DNA from: Lentisphaerota bacterium
GTDB lineage: Bacteria; Verrucomicrobiota; Lentisphaeria; Victivallales; Victivallaceae
DNA: 35,022 nt
Assembly: GCA_015061695.1 (NCBI GenBank)
Contig: SUWA01000022.1
Coordinates: forward strand, 1 to 35,022
Direction of reading: 5' to 3'
Part shown: positions 1-6,883 of the stretch, piece after piece
How positions within the stretch are numbered: position 1 is the stretch's first letter
Layout: every line of letters starts with the position of its first letter
Program-made: the position numbers and the translations under genes
Notes under the pieces: generated by a model
What the model saw: the letters and a program-made list of their open reading frames with translations, nothing else
What the model was told of the DNA's origin: nothing
Databases searched by the model: none

Positions 1-172
1 AAGATATATTATCACAGAAGATCTTGTAACCGGGGATGAAATGGAATATTGTATTGCTGGCGACAACAGAGAATTTGTTGAAGCAGTTTTAGATTCCAAA
101 GTAAATCAGACTCGTGATAAATCAATTCGGGAAATGCTGTTGGAACTTCCTCCGGAAAAATTACTGGTATAA
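1..172 (+). CDS. Hypothetical protein, C-terminal end only (gene enters from the left)
   Basis: An open frame runs from the left edge (codons in phase with base 2) to a TAA at 170-172, giving about 56 residues with no start codon needed inside the window. The visible part is acidic and helical in character and ends in SIREMLLELPPEKLLV. I do not recognise the family. No clear hairpin terminator follows it; the next 110 bases hold only short interrupted frames before the promoter of the exporter gene. Confidence refers to this being a real coding end, not to any function. Confidence 0.5.
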   Translation, partial: RYIITEDLVTGDEMEYCIAGDNREFVEAVLDSKVNQTRDKSIREMLLELPPEKLLV

Positions 173-282
173 TTAAAGATTTGATATGGATATGGAAGTA
201 AAAACGGTATTGGCTGTACGATTGATGTTTACGCGGAATTAAATTTGTCCATCACCATATCGGGCAGGGCGGTGTTGGGAAT

Positions 283-311
283 TTGAAAAAAATGGGTTCC
301 GGATGTATATT
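283..311 (+). promoter_or_regulatory. Sigma-70 promoter of the guanidine riboswitch/exporter unit
   Basis: TTGAAA at 283-288 and TATATT at 306-311 are separated by exactly 17 bases. The predicted transcription start (about 317-319) falls a few bases before the first riboswitch hairpin, so the mRNA leader would consist almost wholly of the aptamer and the ribosome binding site. Confidence 0.7.
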
Positions 312-322
312 TTGTTTACATT

Positions 323-362
323 TCAAGGACGGCCTTGACACAGACGTTTGGAGACGGCTCCG
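323..362 (+). promoter_or_regulatory. Guanidine-II (mini-ykkC) riboswitch
   Basis: Two short hairpins each carry the loop ACGG. Hairpin 1 pairs TCAAGG (323-328) with CCTTGA (333-338) around ACGG at 329-332. Hairpin 2 pairs GGAG (350-353) with CTCC (358-361) around ACGG at 354-357. The linker is about 11 bases. Paired hairpins with ACGR loops are the defining feature of the guanidine-II class, in which two guanidinium ions bind at the loop-loop contact and free the ribosome binding site. The gene that follows is a SugE/Gdx-type exporter, a standard partner of this class. The Shine-Dalgarno stretch AAAGGTGA lies about 15 bases after hairpin 2, consistent with translational control. Confidence 0.87.
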
Positions 363-387
363 CAACTTGTTACTGCAAAGGTGATTT

Positions 388-708
388 ATGAACTGGCTTT
401 GGTTGGTGGCGGCCGGACTGCTTGAAGTATGCTGGTCGGTCGGTATGAAGTATTCACAAGGTTTTACCCGGCTTTTTCCTTCGGTTTTTACGATAGTAAC
501 TATGATCGGCAGTTTTCTGCTTTTGAGCGTTACGTTACGGACTTTGCCGCTGGGAACGGCTTATGCGGTGTGGACAGGCATCGGAACGGTCGGCGCGGCG
601 ATTGCCGGATTTATTCTGTTTCGCGAGCCGGTTACGGTTTGGCGGATCGTTTTTCTGGTAATGATCGTAAGCGGAATCGCCGGTTTGAAGTTTGTGGCCG
701 GTGAGTGA
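388..708 (+). CDS. gdx: Small multidrug resistance family guanidinium exporter (Gdx/SugE type)
   Basis: The 106-residue protein has the length and four hydrophobic helices of the SMR family, which works as an antiparallel dimer in the inner membrane exchanging protons for a cationic substrate. The membrane-embedded glutamate is present (Glu13 in GLLEVCWSVGMKYS), and the KYSQGFTRLFPS segment after helix 1 matches the SugE/Gdx branch rather than the EmrE multidrug branch. Known Gdx proteins export guanidinium. The upstream guanidine-II riboswitch independently supports that substrate. The start at 388 is set by AAAGGTGA about 5 bases upstream. It appears to be a single-gene unit; the next gene has its own promoter. 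Confidence 0.92.
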   Translation: MNWLWLVAAGLLEVCWSVGMKYSQGFTRLFPSVFTIVTMIGSFLLLSVTLRTLPLGTAYAVWTGIGTVGAAIAGFILFREPVTVWRIVFLVMIVSGIAGLKFVAGE

Positions 709-777
709 GTCCGCATCCACAAAACAGTCTTGACGGCAGTTTGACGAATAAAAAATACTTTTTCGCCGGTTTGAAGT

Positions 778-806
778 TTGTTTTTTGCATTGAATGGTGC
801 TATATT
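778..806 (+). promoter_or_regulatory. Probable promoter of the PfkB kinase gene (extended -10)
   Basis: TATATT at 801-806 is preceded by TG one base upstream (798-799), an extended -10 element. A weak -35, TTGTTT at 778-783, lies 17 bases upstream. The kinase start codon follows 48 bases later. Confidence 0.5.
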
Positions 807-854
807 AAACACGGTTCAGCAAACCTTTAACCAATTAAAAGAGAGGATATCAAT

Positions 855-1934
855 ATGGTTCCCGAACTCAAAAAAGATGCCGCTTATGCGTTGTTGGTCC
901 CCACCAGTATGGGGGTGCGCCTGACCCCGGTCGATGGTCAGCCTTTCCATTGCAGCGATATGTTCAAAATGCAGGTTACCAGTGCCGAAACCAACGTGGC
1001 CAGCGTGGCCAGCTTCCTCGGCCTCAAGGTCAAAGTTCTGACCGCCTTTGTCAAAGGCAGCCCGGTTGCCCGCATGATCAAAGATAATCTGGCCGGCCGT
1101 CACATGGATTACGAAGGTCCGGAATTTGAACAGGATGGTCCTTGGGGCGTCCGTCACCAGTTCAATCTGGCTGACAGCGGTTACGGCAGCCGCGGTCCCC
1201 GCGTTCAGAACGACCGCGCCGGTGAAGTCGGCCGTCTGCTGAATGTCAAAGATTTTGACCTCGACCGTATCTTCGGCAAAGAAGGTGTTCAGATCGTTCA
1301 CCTCTCCGGCTTGATCGCTGCGCTTTCGCCGGAAACCAGCCAGTTCTGTCTGGAAATCGCCCGCGCCGCCAAGAAATACGGCAGCCGCATTTCCTTTGAC
1401 CTCAACTATCGCGCCAGCTTCTGGAAAGGCCGCGAAGAAGAACTGACCGCTATTTTTGCCGAAATCGCCAGCCTGGCCGACATTCTGATCGGTAACGAAG
1501 AAGACTTCCAGCTCTGCTTGAAGATCAAGGGCCCGGAAGCCGGCGGTAAAGATATCGGTTCCAAGATCGAAAACTTCAAAGAAATGGTCGAACGCGTCAA
1601 GGCCGCTTATCCCAACGCCTACGCTTTTGCCACCACGCTGCGTCAGGTCGTGAGCGCCAATCATCACCTGTGGGGCGCGATCGCCAATGTCAACGGCGAA
1701 TGGCAGGTTGTTGAACCCCGCGATATTACCGTGCTTGACCGTATCGGCGGCGGCGACGGCTTTGTCGGCGGCTTCCTCTATGCGATCTTGCGCGGCTGGG
1801 AACCGGAAAAATGGATCCAGTTCGGCTGGGCCACCGGTGCTCTGGCCACCACTCACCTGACTGACTACGGTCAGCCGGCGGATGAAGAACAGGTTTGGAG
1901 CATCTGGAGCGGTAACGCCCGCGTCAAGCGCTGA
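855..1934 (+). CDS. PfkB/ribokinase-family sugar kinase (2-keto-3-deoxygluconate kinase-like)
   Basis: A 359-residue cytoplasmic kinase predicted to phosphorylate a sugar or sugar acid with ATP. The N-terminal region has the family's substrate-binding segment (SAETNVASVASFLGLKV). SFDLNYRASFW near residue 185 resembles 2-keto-3-deoxygluconate kinases. The C-terminal signature GGGDGFVGGFLYAI (near residue 300) supplies the anion hole and the catalytic Asp; it reads GGGD where most relatives read GAGD. The start is preceded by AGAGAGGA at good spacing. A strong terminator follows, so it looks monocistronic. A KDG kinase role would fit uronate or pectin/alginate catabolism, but no partner enzymes (KDG aldolase, isomerases) lie beside it, so the exact substrate is inference. 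Confidence 0.85.
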   Translation: MVPELKKDAAYALLVPTSMGVRLTPVDGQPFHCSDMFKMQVTSAETNVASVASFLGLKVKVLTAFVKGSPVARMIKDNLAGRHMDYEGPEFEQDGPWGVRHQFNLADSGYGSRGPRVQNDRAGEVGRLLNVKDFDLDRIFGKEGVQIVHLSGLIAALSPETSQFCLEIARAAKKYGSRISFDLNYRASFWKGREEELTAIFAEIASLADILIGNEEDFQLCLKIKGPEAGGKDIGSKIENFKEMVERVKAAYPNAYAFATTLRQVVSANHHLWGAIANVNGEWQVVEPRDITVLDRIGGGDGFVGGFLYAILRGWEPEKWIQFGWATGALATTHLTDYGQPADEEQVWSIWSGNARVKR

Positions 1935-2011
1935 CACTGTTTTACAGTTCCCAAAAAAACGTAAGTTGCATGATGTTGTAGCTTGAAATTTGGGGACGGA
2001 TCGGAATATTG

Positions 2012-2050
2012 AACGGGGCTGTTGCAAATTTTTTTTGCAACAGCCCCGTT
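2012..2050. terminator. Strong bidirectional intrinsic terminator
   Basis: A 17-bp perfect stem (2012-2028 with 2034-2050) beginning AACGGGGCTGTTGC closes a short T-only loop. A-rich and T-rich runs at the stem tip and flanks allow it to work in both directions. It lies between the end of the kinase gene and the end of the convergent esterase gene. The string GGGGCTGTTGCAAA recurs in the dnaA terminator region at 14731. Confidence 0.8.
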
Positions 2051-2155
2051 TGTGTTATGAGCTATACCGCTGCTTGGCAGTCATGCATCGCCACTCCGCA
2101 AAACGTACCGCGCTGGGCGCGAACGCAATAAGCGTATTGGTCCGTAATAAAGGAT

Positions 2156-4111
2156 TTACCGTTTGACTTCCACGCTGAAACTTGATGCCGGCAGCCCGGC
2201 TTCGTTGTACAGGGTACTGGCGGGATTATCGGACCAGGCGTAGCGGACAAATCTTACCTGCGCAGCATCGGCTTCAGCAATTATCACCTGATTGCCGGAT
2301 ACGGTGACTTTTCCGGCAGCGGTAAAGTTTTCACCATCGTCTGACAGATAAAAACTCTGTTCGCAATCGTTCTTCAGGGTAAGAGTTTTTACATTATCAA
2401 AAGTCAGAATTACTTTATCTTCAAAACTTTCAGCGGTAATGATTTCCGGGCCGCCGGGGACGATATTTTTTTGACCGTAAACATTGTTCAAAGCAACTGC
2501 TGCCAGCCGGCTGCCCACATTCTTTTTGTCCTGCGGGTGGATGTCGGCGGCTTCTCCAATATCAATAGCGCTTGCCATAAAAGTAAACGGGTGATTTTTA
2601 GCCAGCAACCGCTGACTTTCCCGCAACGGGGCCCAGAATGATCCGGCATCATAGGCGGCAAATTTATTGTAGTTGGCAAGCTGTACCATAATAAAAGGCA
2701 TTTCCCAAGACTGGAATGAATAACGCCAGTCATTGATCAGACTTTGGAGAATGGAGTAATAATTTTGCGAACTTTCGACATTCAGAGCGTTGCTTTCGCC
2801 CTGATACCAGATCACCCCGGCGATCGCAGCGGGCAGCAGCGGCCGGATCATACTGTCAAAAAGGATCGAGGGCGTATTTTGAAACCCGGGTCCATAAAAA
2901 TCAGCTGAATACAGCGGCGAAACCCGGCCGATATCCAATTCAACTTCGATCTTCCAGCTGCCGGTGATTTCGATGGATTCGCCCAGTTCAGGGCATTGCA
3001 GAATGCGTTTGCCGGAAAAATTACCGTCAAATGCCGCAGAATATGCCCGGATCGCCAGCAGCACTTCCGTGGTATTGACCAGCGCTGCCGGAACAGTATA
3101 TACGCGCAATATATCCCAAGCGGTCATAGATGCGCCCGAACCGGTACGGCCGATTTCGCTGCCGTTGAAATAAGTTATATCCTGTTTGTCAATGGTTCCG
3201 GCACTGAAAAGCAATTCCTTGCCGAGCCATGTTGGCGGAATGGAAACTTTTTTGCGGACCCAAACGGCACCATTGCCGGCGATCTTCTGGGCTATCCAAC
3301 TGCCGGGAAGCTCCATTTGCCGCCAGGAGCTGTCATCAAATTCCGGGGTATGGAACCTTTGTTTGGCGCCTTCGTTTTCGCCGTCGGGGCGCAGGCGTTC
3401 TTGCAATCCGATCGCCAGATTGCAGCTGTCGGCAGTCCGGTAGTTATTGGGGCGCTGATGACTGATAAAATACTTGTGTATCAGATCGCGGGTGTGCGGA
3501 TTACCTGCCAGAGCGGTGCTGCTCATCCATGCTTCGGCAACAGTACCGCCCCACGCGGAATTAATAACCCCGATGGGGATATTCAAATCCTGCTGCAGAT
3601 AATGAGCAAACCATGCTGAAACTGCGGAACAATTACCGGCATGTTCCTTTGTCATTGACTGCCATTTACCCTTAAAACAGCTTTCATGGCAACTGCTTGC
3701 CAGCATCGGTACAGTAATAAAACGGCACTGAAACGGATTCTTCAGCGAACGGTAAAATTCGCGTTCCTGCTGTCTGGCAACGGGGTCGGGGTCGCTTTTG
3801 TCAGTCCGGGAATCGCTGCCGAGCTGATAGTACATATTCGATTGCCCCGAAGCAAGCCAGACTTCCCCGAAAAGAATATCTTCCAGCACCACAGTTTCCG
3901 CCCCGTCCGAAATTTTCAGGGTGTAAGGGCCGCCGGCTGGATGTTCCGGCCAATAAAGCATAAAAAATCCATCTGCGGCACTGCGGCAGAAAACCTTGGT
4001 GTCATCCAATTCGCCGGTGATCAGTGACTCCGGTTCAGCCCAGCCCCACAGCGGCACGATCCGATCCCGCTGCAATACGGCACCGGTTTGAAAAAGATCT
4101 GCAAGACGCAT
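2156..4111 (-). CDS. Sialate O-acetylesterase-family SGNH hydrolase
   Basis: A 651-residue protein of the sialate 9-O-acetylesterase family, which removes acetyl groups from sialic acids or other glycans. GEVWLASGQSNMYYQL carries the nucleophile (Ser91), VIWYQGESNA is the second conserved block, and DIHPQDKKNVGSRL carries the Asp/His pair of the triad. A beta-rich carbohydrate-binding-like insert (FDDSSWRQMELPGSW and following) sits between the first two blocks, as in family members. I place the start at 4111 because GGGAG lies 6 bases upstream; an upstream ATG at 4189 would extend the protein across the operator palindrome and lacks such a site. With this start there is no obvious signal peptide, which is unusual for an enzyme expected to meet extracellular glycans. 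Confidence 0.85.
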   Translation of the reverse strand: MRLADLFQTGAVLQRDRIVPLWGWAEPESLITGELDDTKVFCRSAADGFFMLYWPEHPAGGPYTLKISDGAETVVLEDILFGEVWLASGQSNMYYQLGSDSRTDKSDPDPVARQQEREFYRSLKNPFQCRFITVPMLASSCHESCFKGKWQSMTKEHAGNCSAVSAWFAHYLQQDLNIPIGVINSAWGGTVAEAWMSSTALAGNPHTRDLIHKYFISHQRPNNYRTADSCNLAIGLQERLRPDGENEGAKQRFHTPEFDDSSWRQMELPGSWIAQKIAGNGAVWVRKKVSIPPTWLGKELLFSAGTIDKQDITYFNGSEIGRTGSGASMTAWDILRVYTVPAALVNTTEVLLAIRAYSAAFDGNFSGKRILQCPELGESIEITGSWKIEVELDIGRVSPLYSADFYGPGFQNTPSILFDSMIRPLLPAAIAGVIWYQGESNALNVESSQNYYSILQSLINDWRYSFQSWEMPFIMVQLANYNKFAAYDAGSFWAPLRESQRLLAKNHPFTFMASAIDIGEAADIHPQDKKNVGSRLAAVALNNVYGQKNIVPGGPEIITAESFEDKVILTFDNVKTLTLKNDCEQSFYLSDDGENFTAAGKVTVSGNQVIIAEADAAQVRFVRYAWSDNPASTLYNEAGLPASSFSVEVKR

Positions 4112-4152
4112 AAAAACTCCCAAGCTCAAGCTAACACATTCATTTGCACACG

Positions 4153-4172
4153 GCATCTCCACGTGGAGATGC
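4153..4172. promoter_or_regulatory. Perfect 20-bp palindrome, probable operator of the esterase gene
   Basis: GCATCTCCACGTGGAGATGC is a perfect inverted repeat with a central CG, as in LacI/GalR-type operators. It lies 42 bases upstream of the esterase start codon and just downstream of a possible minus-strand -10, the usual place for a repressor to block transcription. No regulator gene lies next to it. Confidence 0.6.
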
Positions 4173-4180
4173 TGGAATAT

Positions 4181-4208
4181 AAGATACATGTACGGATGAT
4201 TTTTGCAA
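4181..4208 (-). promoter_or_regulatory. Possible promoter of the esterase gene
   Basis: Read on the minus strand, TTGCAA (4203-4208) and TATCTT (4181-4186) are 16 bases apart, with the 20-bp palindrome immediately downstream. The hexamers are only moderate matches to sigma-70 consensus; TATATT at 4176-4181 is an alternative -10. Confidence 0.4.
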
Positions 4209-4390
4209 GCAGTTATTTTTATAATTTGAATTTATTTCACAGAGTAACATTGCTGTTATGTTATATACCAACTTATGATTTTTTTCATTTTATCTCATGT
4301 TATACGATTTATTGTTCAGCTGAAGCTGCTGCAGCTGAAAATTCCGCTTTTTTATGATAAACTTTTTTTGTGGAAAAAAGTTTGTATTTA

Positions 4391-4399
4391 TGCTATACA
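4391..4399 (+). promoter_or_regulatory. Possible extended -10 promoter of the small exported protein gene
   Basis: TGCTATACA has the TGn extension before a TATACA -10 hexamer, 44 bases before the start codon of the gene at 4443. The -35 is not clear. The rest of the 331-base gap between the two divergent genes (4112-4442) is AT-rich. Besides the operator and promoters it holds an 8-bp inverted repeat TTCAGCTG/CAGCTGAA (4315-4322, 4332-4339) of unknown role. Confidence 0.4.
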
Positions 4400-4442
4400 G
4401 GTTTTATATTAACTTAAACATCTCACAAGAAAGGAGTTTAAT

Positions 4443-4880
4443 ATGAAAATCAGATCTTTGTTGGCTGTGTTGAGTGTGTTGGGGGCTTTTGTATTGGCGT
4501 TGCCGTCTGTGGCTGCGGAAAAGAATGCCAAGCCGCAAGCCGTCGGTAAAGATGTCAAATCGCAGGCTACTCCCGCAGCTGCAGTCAAAACTTTTGCTGT
4601 GGCGTTGGGCAAGGCGGATTTTGCAACCGCTAAAAAGTGTATTGCCGATAAAGAAATGGTTGCTATGATTGCCACGGTGGAAGAGCTTATCAAAGAAGTT
4701 CCTGAACTGAAACAGGATGTCATTAAAGAATTTGCCGGGATCGCGAATTTGAAAGTTGTTTCGGAAAAAATCACCGGAGATACAGCCGAAGTGGTCGTTT
4801 TGTTCAAAGAAAATAATAAGGAAAAACGCGATACTATGAAGCTGAAAAAGTTCGGCAATGATTGGAAAATCGTCGAATAA
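4443..4880 (+). CDS. Small exported NTF2/DUF4878-like protein
   Basis: A 145-residue protein with a clear Sec signal peptide: basic MKIR, a hydrophobic run, then ALPSVAA followed by the charged mature start EKNAK. The mature part resembles small NTF2-like domains of the DUF4878 type: an N-terminal helix pair (AAAVKTFAVALGKADFATAKK), a middle helical region, and a closing strand set ending in the characteristic FGNDWKIVE. Such domains bind small ligands or act as periplasmic structural modules; no catalytic residues are evident. AAGGAG lies 8 bases before the ATG. No lipobox cysteine is present. The function is unknown; family assignment rests on the pattern and the C-terminal motif. Confidence 0.72.
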   Translation: MKIRSLLAVLSVLGAFVLALPSVAAEKNAKPQAVGKDVKSQATPAAAVKTFAVALGKADFATAKKCIADKEMVAMIATVEELIKEVPELKQDVIKEFAGIANLKVVSEKITGDTAEVVVLFKENNKEKRDTMKLKKFGNDWKIVE

Positions 4881-4903
4881 TCGCTTCAAAAAACAGGATG
4901 GGG

Positions 4904-5746
4904 ATGGGAATGAATGCTGATAACGCGGCAGCAATGTATCCGGATTTTCGGGCGGCCGGTCGATTCAGAAAATCGTGGCAGTGCTGTGTGCCGGGTTTTG
5001 ACGCGGTGTTGCGCGATTTAAGAAGTATGCCTGCCGGGGAGCTGGAGGACGGAAATCATCAGTTGATCAACGTTTCCAGCGGCAAATATGTTTACAGCTG
5101 TCAGTGCGGCGGGTGGAAGTTTGCTTATAAAACCCAGCTGGGTAAGACTTTTTGGCGTTATATGTTCAGGCCTTCGCTGCCGTGGCGCGAAGCGCTGCAT
5201 TATTCCTGGCTGCACGAGCTGGGTGTACCGGCGCCGCGAGTGCTGGCTTTGGGCGATACCCGGGTGAGCTTTGTACTGAAAGAGTCATTCATTATTACGG
5301 AATTTCTGGCGCAGACTCACGATGGGCGGATCTTTATGCCCAAGGGCCAATTTCGAACCGGGTATGAGGATTTGTGCCGGGAATTTTGCATCGGCAATTT
5401 AAAACTTCTGGCCAAAGTGCATGATGCGGGGTATTTTCACAAAGCATCGCATCCGCGCAATTTCCTCTTCCGGGGTGATACTCCGGAGAGTATGGAAATT
5501 TTTTGGATCGATGTGGCCCGGATGCGCAAGATGAGCGATCCGCGCCGGGCAGTGATCGTGGATCTGCATACATTTTTCCGCGATATGCGCCTGCCGCAAA
5601 CGCAAGTCCATGAGCTGATCGGGATTTATTTGCAGTGTTTGCAGAAAAAACTTTTTAACTCCAGCGAGGAGCTTTTGCAGGAATTGATCAACTTCAAACG
5701 GCGGCGTTTTTCCCGGCGCAAATACAAATTGTTTGATTGCGATTGA
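4904..5746 (+). CDS. InaA/WaaP-like lipopolysaccharide-kinase-fold protein, probably catalytically altered
   Basis: The protein has the small protein-kinase-like fold used by LPS core kinases (WaaP, KdkA, InaA): a Lys in FAYKTQL, a GVPAPRVLALG hinge strand, a catalytic-loop equivalent HDAGYFHKASHPRNFLF, and a metal-binding WIDVARMR segment. Active relatives carry Asp two residues after the loop His (HxD); here the codons read His-Lys-Ala, so the usual catalytic base is missing while the later Asn and the Asp of WIDVAR remain. ATGs occur at 4862, 4898, 4904 and 4910; I chose 4904 because AGGA sits 5 bases upstream, but 4910 is possible. It follows the small exported protein closely and ends at a shared terminator. 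It could modify lipid A/core sugars or be a pseudokinase. Confidence 0.72.
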   Translation: MGMNADNAAAMYPDFRAAGRFRKSWQCCVPGFDAVLRDLRSMPAGELEDGNHQLINVSSGKYVYSCQCGGWKFAYKTQLGKTFWRYMFRPSLPWREALHYSWLHELGVPAPRVLALGDTRVSFVLKESFIITEFLAQTHDGRIFMPKGQFRTGYEDLCREFCIGNLKLLAKVHDAGYFHKASHPRNFLFRGDTPESMEIFWIDVARMRKMSDPRRAVIVDLHTFFRDMRLPQTQVHELIGIYLQCLQKKLFNSSEELLQELINFKRRRFSRRKYKLFDCD

Positions 5747-5759
5747 TTTTTTGTGCAAA

Positions 5760-5798
5760 AAAACTCCCCGGCAGCGGTAAGGCAAGTCGGGGAGTTTT
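5760..5798. terminator. Bidirectional intrinsic terminator between convergent genes
   Basis: AAAACTCCCCG (5760-5770) pairs with CGGGGAGTTTT (5788-5798) around a 17-base loop. The A/T ends give a U-tract in either direction, so one hairpin can serve the kinase-like gene ending at 5746 and the dehydrogenase gene ending at 5812. Confidence 0.8.
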
Positions 5799-5811
5799 CT
5801 TATAATCAAGG

Positions 5812-6867
5812 TTATTGTATGGCCGCAATCACGGCATCGGTTACTTCGCTGGTGGTGGATTTGCCGCCAATATCCGGCGTGCGGATTTTTTGTGCGGCCA
5901 GCACCGAAGTCATGCCTTGCATGAGGCGTTCGGCGACTTCCGGCAGCTGCAAATGATCCAGCATCATGGCCGCGGCCCAGAAGGTGCCGACCGGATTGGC
6001 AATGCCTTGACCGGCAATATCCGGCGCCGAGCCGTGGATCGGTTCAAACATGCTGGGGTATTTGCCTTCCGGGTTCAAATTGGCCGAGGGCGATATACCG
6101 ATGCTGCCCAGCATAGCCGAACCTAAATCGGTCAGAATATCGCCGAAAAGATTGCTGGCAACCACAACTTGCAGCCGGTCGGGGTGCATGATAAAATATC
6201 CGGCCAGCGCATCAATGTGCATTTGCGATGACTCTATATGTTTGTAGTCGCCGGCCAGTTGATTGAATACTTTATCCCAGAAGACCATCGAGTAATTGAG
6301 GGCATTGGATTTGGTAGCGCTCAATACCTTGTTGAGCTGGTGCTTTTGGGCATACTCAAAGGCATAGCGGATGATACGTTCAGTGCCGTGCCGGGAGAAA
6401 ACACTGTTTTGAGTAACTTTTTCATCGGGTGTATCGGCATTTTCCACGCTGCCGAGTCCGCAGTATTCGCCTTCGGAATTTTCGCGGATGACCACAAAGT
6501 CGATATCTTCGTTTTTGATCGGCGAACTCAAGCCCGGCAAAAGTTTGACCGGGCGCAGGTTGACATATTGATCGAATCCCACCCGGATCGGCAGCAGCAG
6601 ATCACGCAGCGATACATGATCCGGCACTCCGGGAAAACCCACCGCACCCAGCAGAATGGAATCGCAATCGCGCAAGATCTGCAAGCCGTCAGACGGCATC
6701 ATATAACCGGTTTTCAGGTAATACTGACAGCTCCATTCCAGGGTTTGAAAATCAAATTTTATACCGCCGTGCAAGTCGGCAAGATGGTTCAAAACCCGTA
6801 CAGCTTCGCGGATCACATCCACTCCGATGCCGTCGCCGGGAATCAGTTTGATCGTATATTTTTGCAT
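5812..6867 (-). CDS. Tartrate/D-malate dehydrogenase-type decarboxylating dehydrogenase
   Basis: A 351-residue NAD-dependent enzyme of the isocitrate/isopropylmalate dehydrogenase family. The N-terminus IPGDGIGVDVI, the substrate-binding segment FDQYVNLRPVKLLPG, VIRENSEGEYCGLG, and the metal-site segment NLFGDILTDLGSAMLG are all intact. The QYVNLRPVKLLPG context and the SLRDLLLPIR stretch resemble tartrate dehydrogenase/decarboxylase and D-malate dehydrogenase (TtuC/DmlA) more than LeuB or Icd, and no leucine genes are nearby. It likely oxidises and decarboxylates a C4 2-hydroxy-dicarboxylate; the exact substrate cannot be read from sequence. It lies 16 bases downstream of nfo on the same strand, with AAGGAAT as ribosome binding site, so the two are probably co-transcribed. 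Confidence 0.85.
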   Translation of the reverse strand: MQKYTIKLIPGDGIGVDVIREAVRVLNHLADLHGGIKFDFQTLEWSCQYYLKTGYMMPSDGLQILRDCDSILLGAVGFPGVPDHVSLRDLLLPIRVGFDQYVNLRPVKLLPGLSSPIKNEDIDFVVIRENSEGEYCGLGSVENADTPDEKVTQNSVFSRHGTERIIRYAFEYAQKHQLNKVLSATKSNALNYSMVFWDKVFNQLAGDYKHIESSQMHIDALAGYFIMHPDRLQVVVASNLFGDILTDLGSAMLGSIGISPSANLNPEGKYPSMFEPIHGSAPDIAGQGIANPVGTFWAAAMMLDHLQLPEVAERLMQGMTSVLAAQKIRTPDIGGKSTTSEVTDAVIAAIQ

Positions 6868-6883
6868 AGCACCTATTCCTTTT

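Noticed and set aside
173-282. Possible pseudogene between the partial gene and the exporter promoter
   Set aside because: Short frames such as the one reading IDVYAELNLS are broken by stops and match nothing I recognise; not enough to call a remnant.
816-2027. A 403-codon minus-strand frame opposite the PfkB kinase
   Set aside because: It overlaps the whole of a recognisable kinase gene and runs through its promoter; no motif and no ribosome binding site.
4315-4339. Inverted repeat TTCAGCTG/CAGCTGAA as a terminator
   Set aside because: It lies between two divergent genes with no gene ending nearby, and the sequence after it is not a continuous T-run; left as unexplained.
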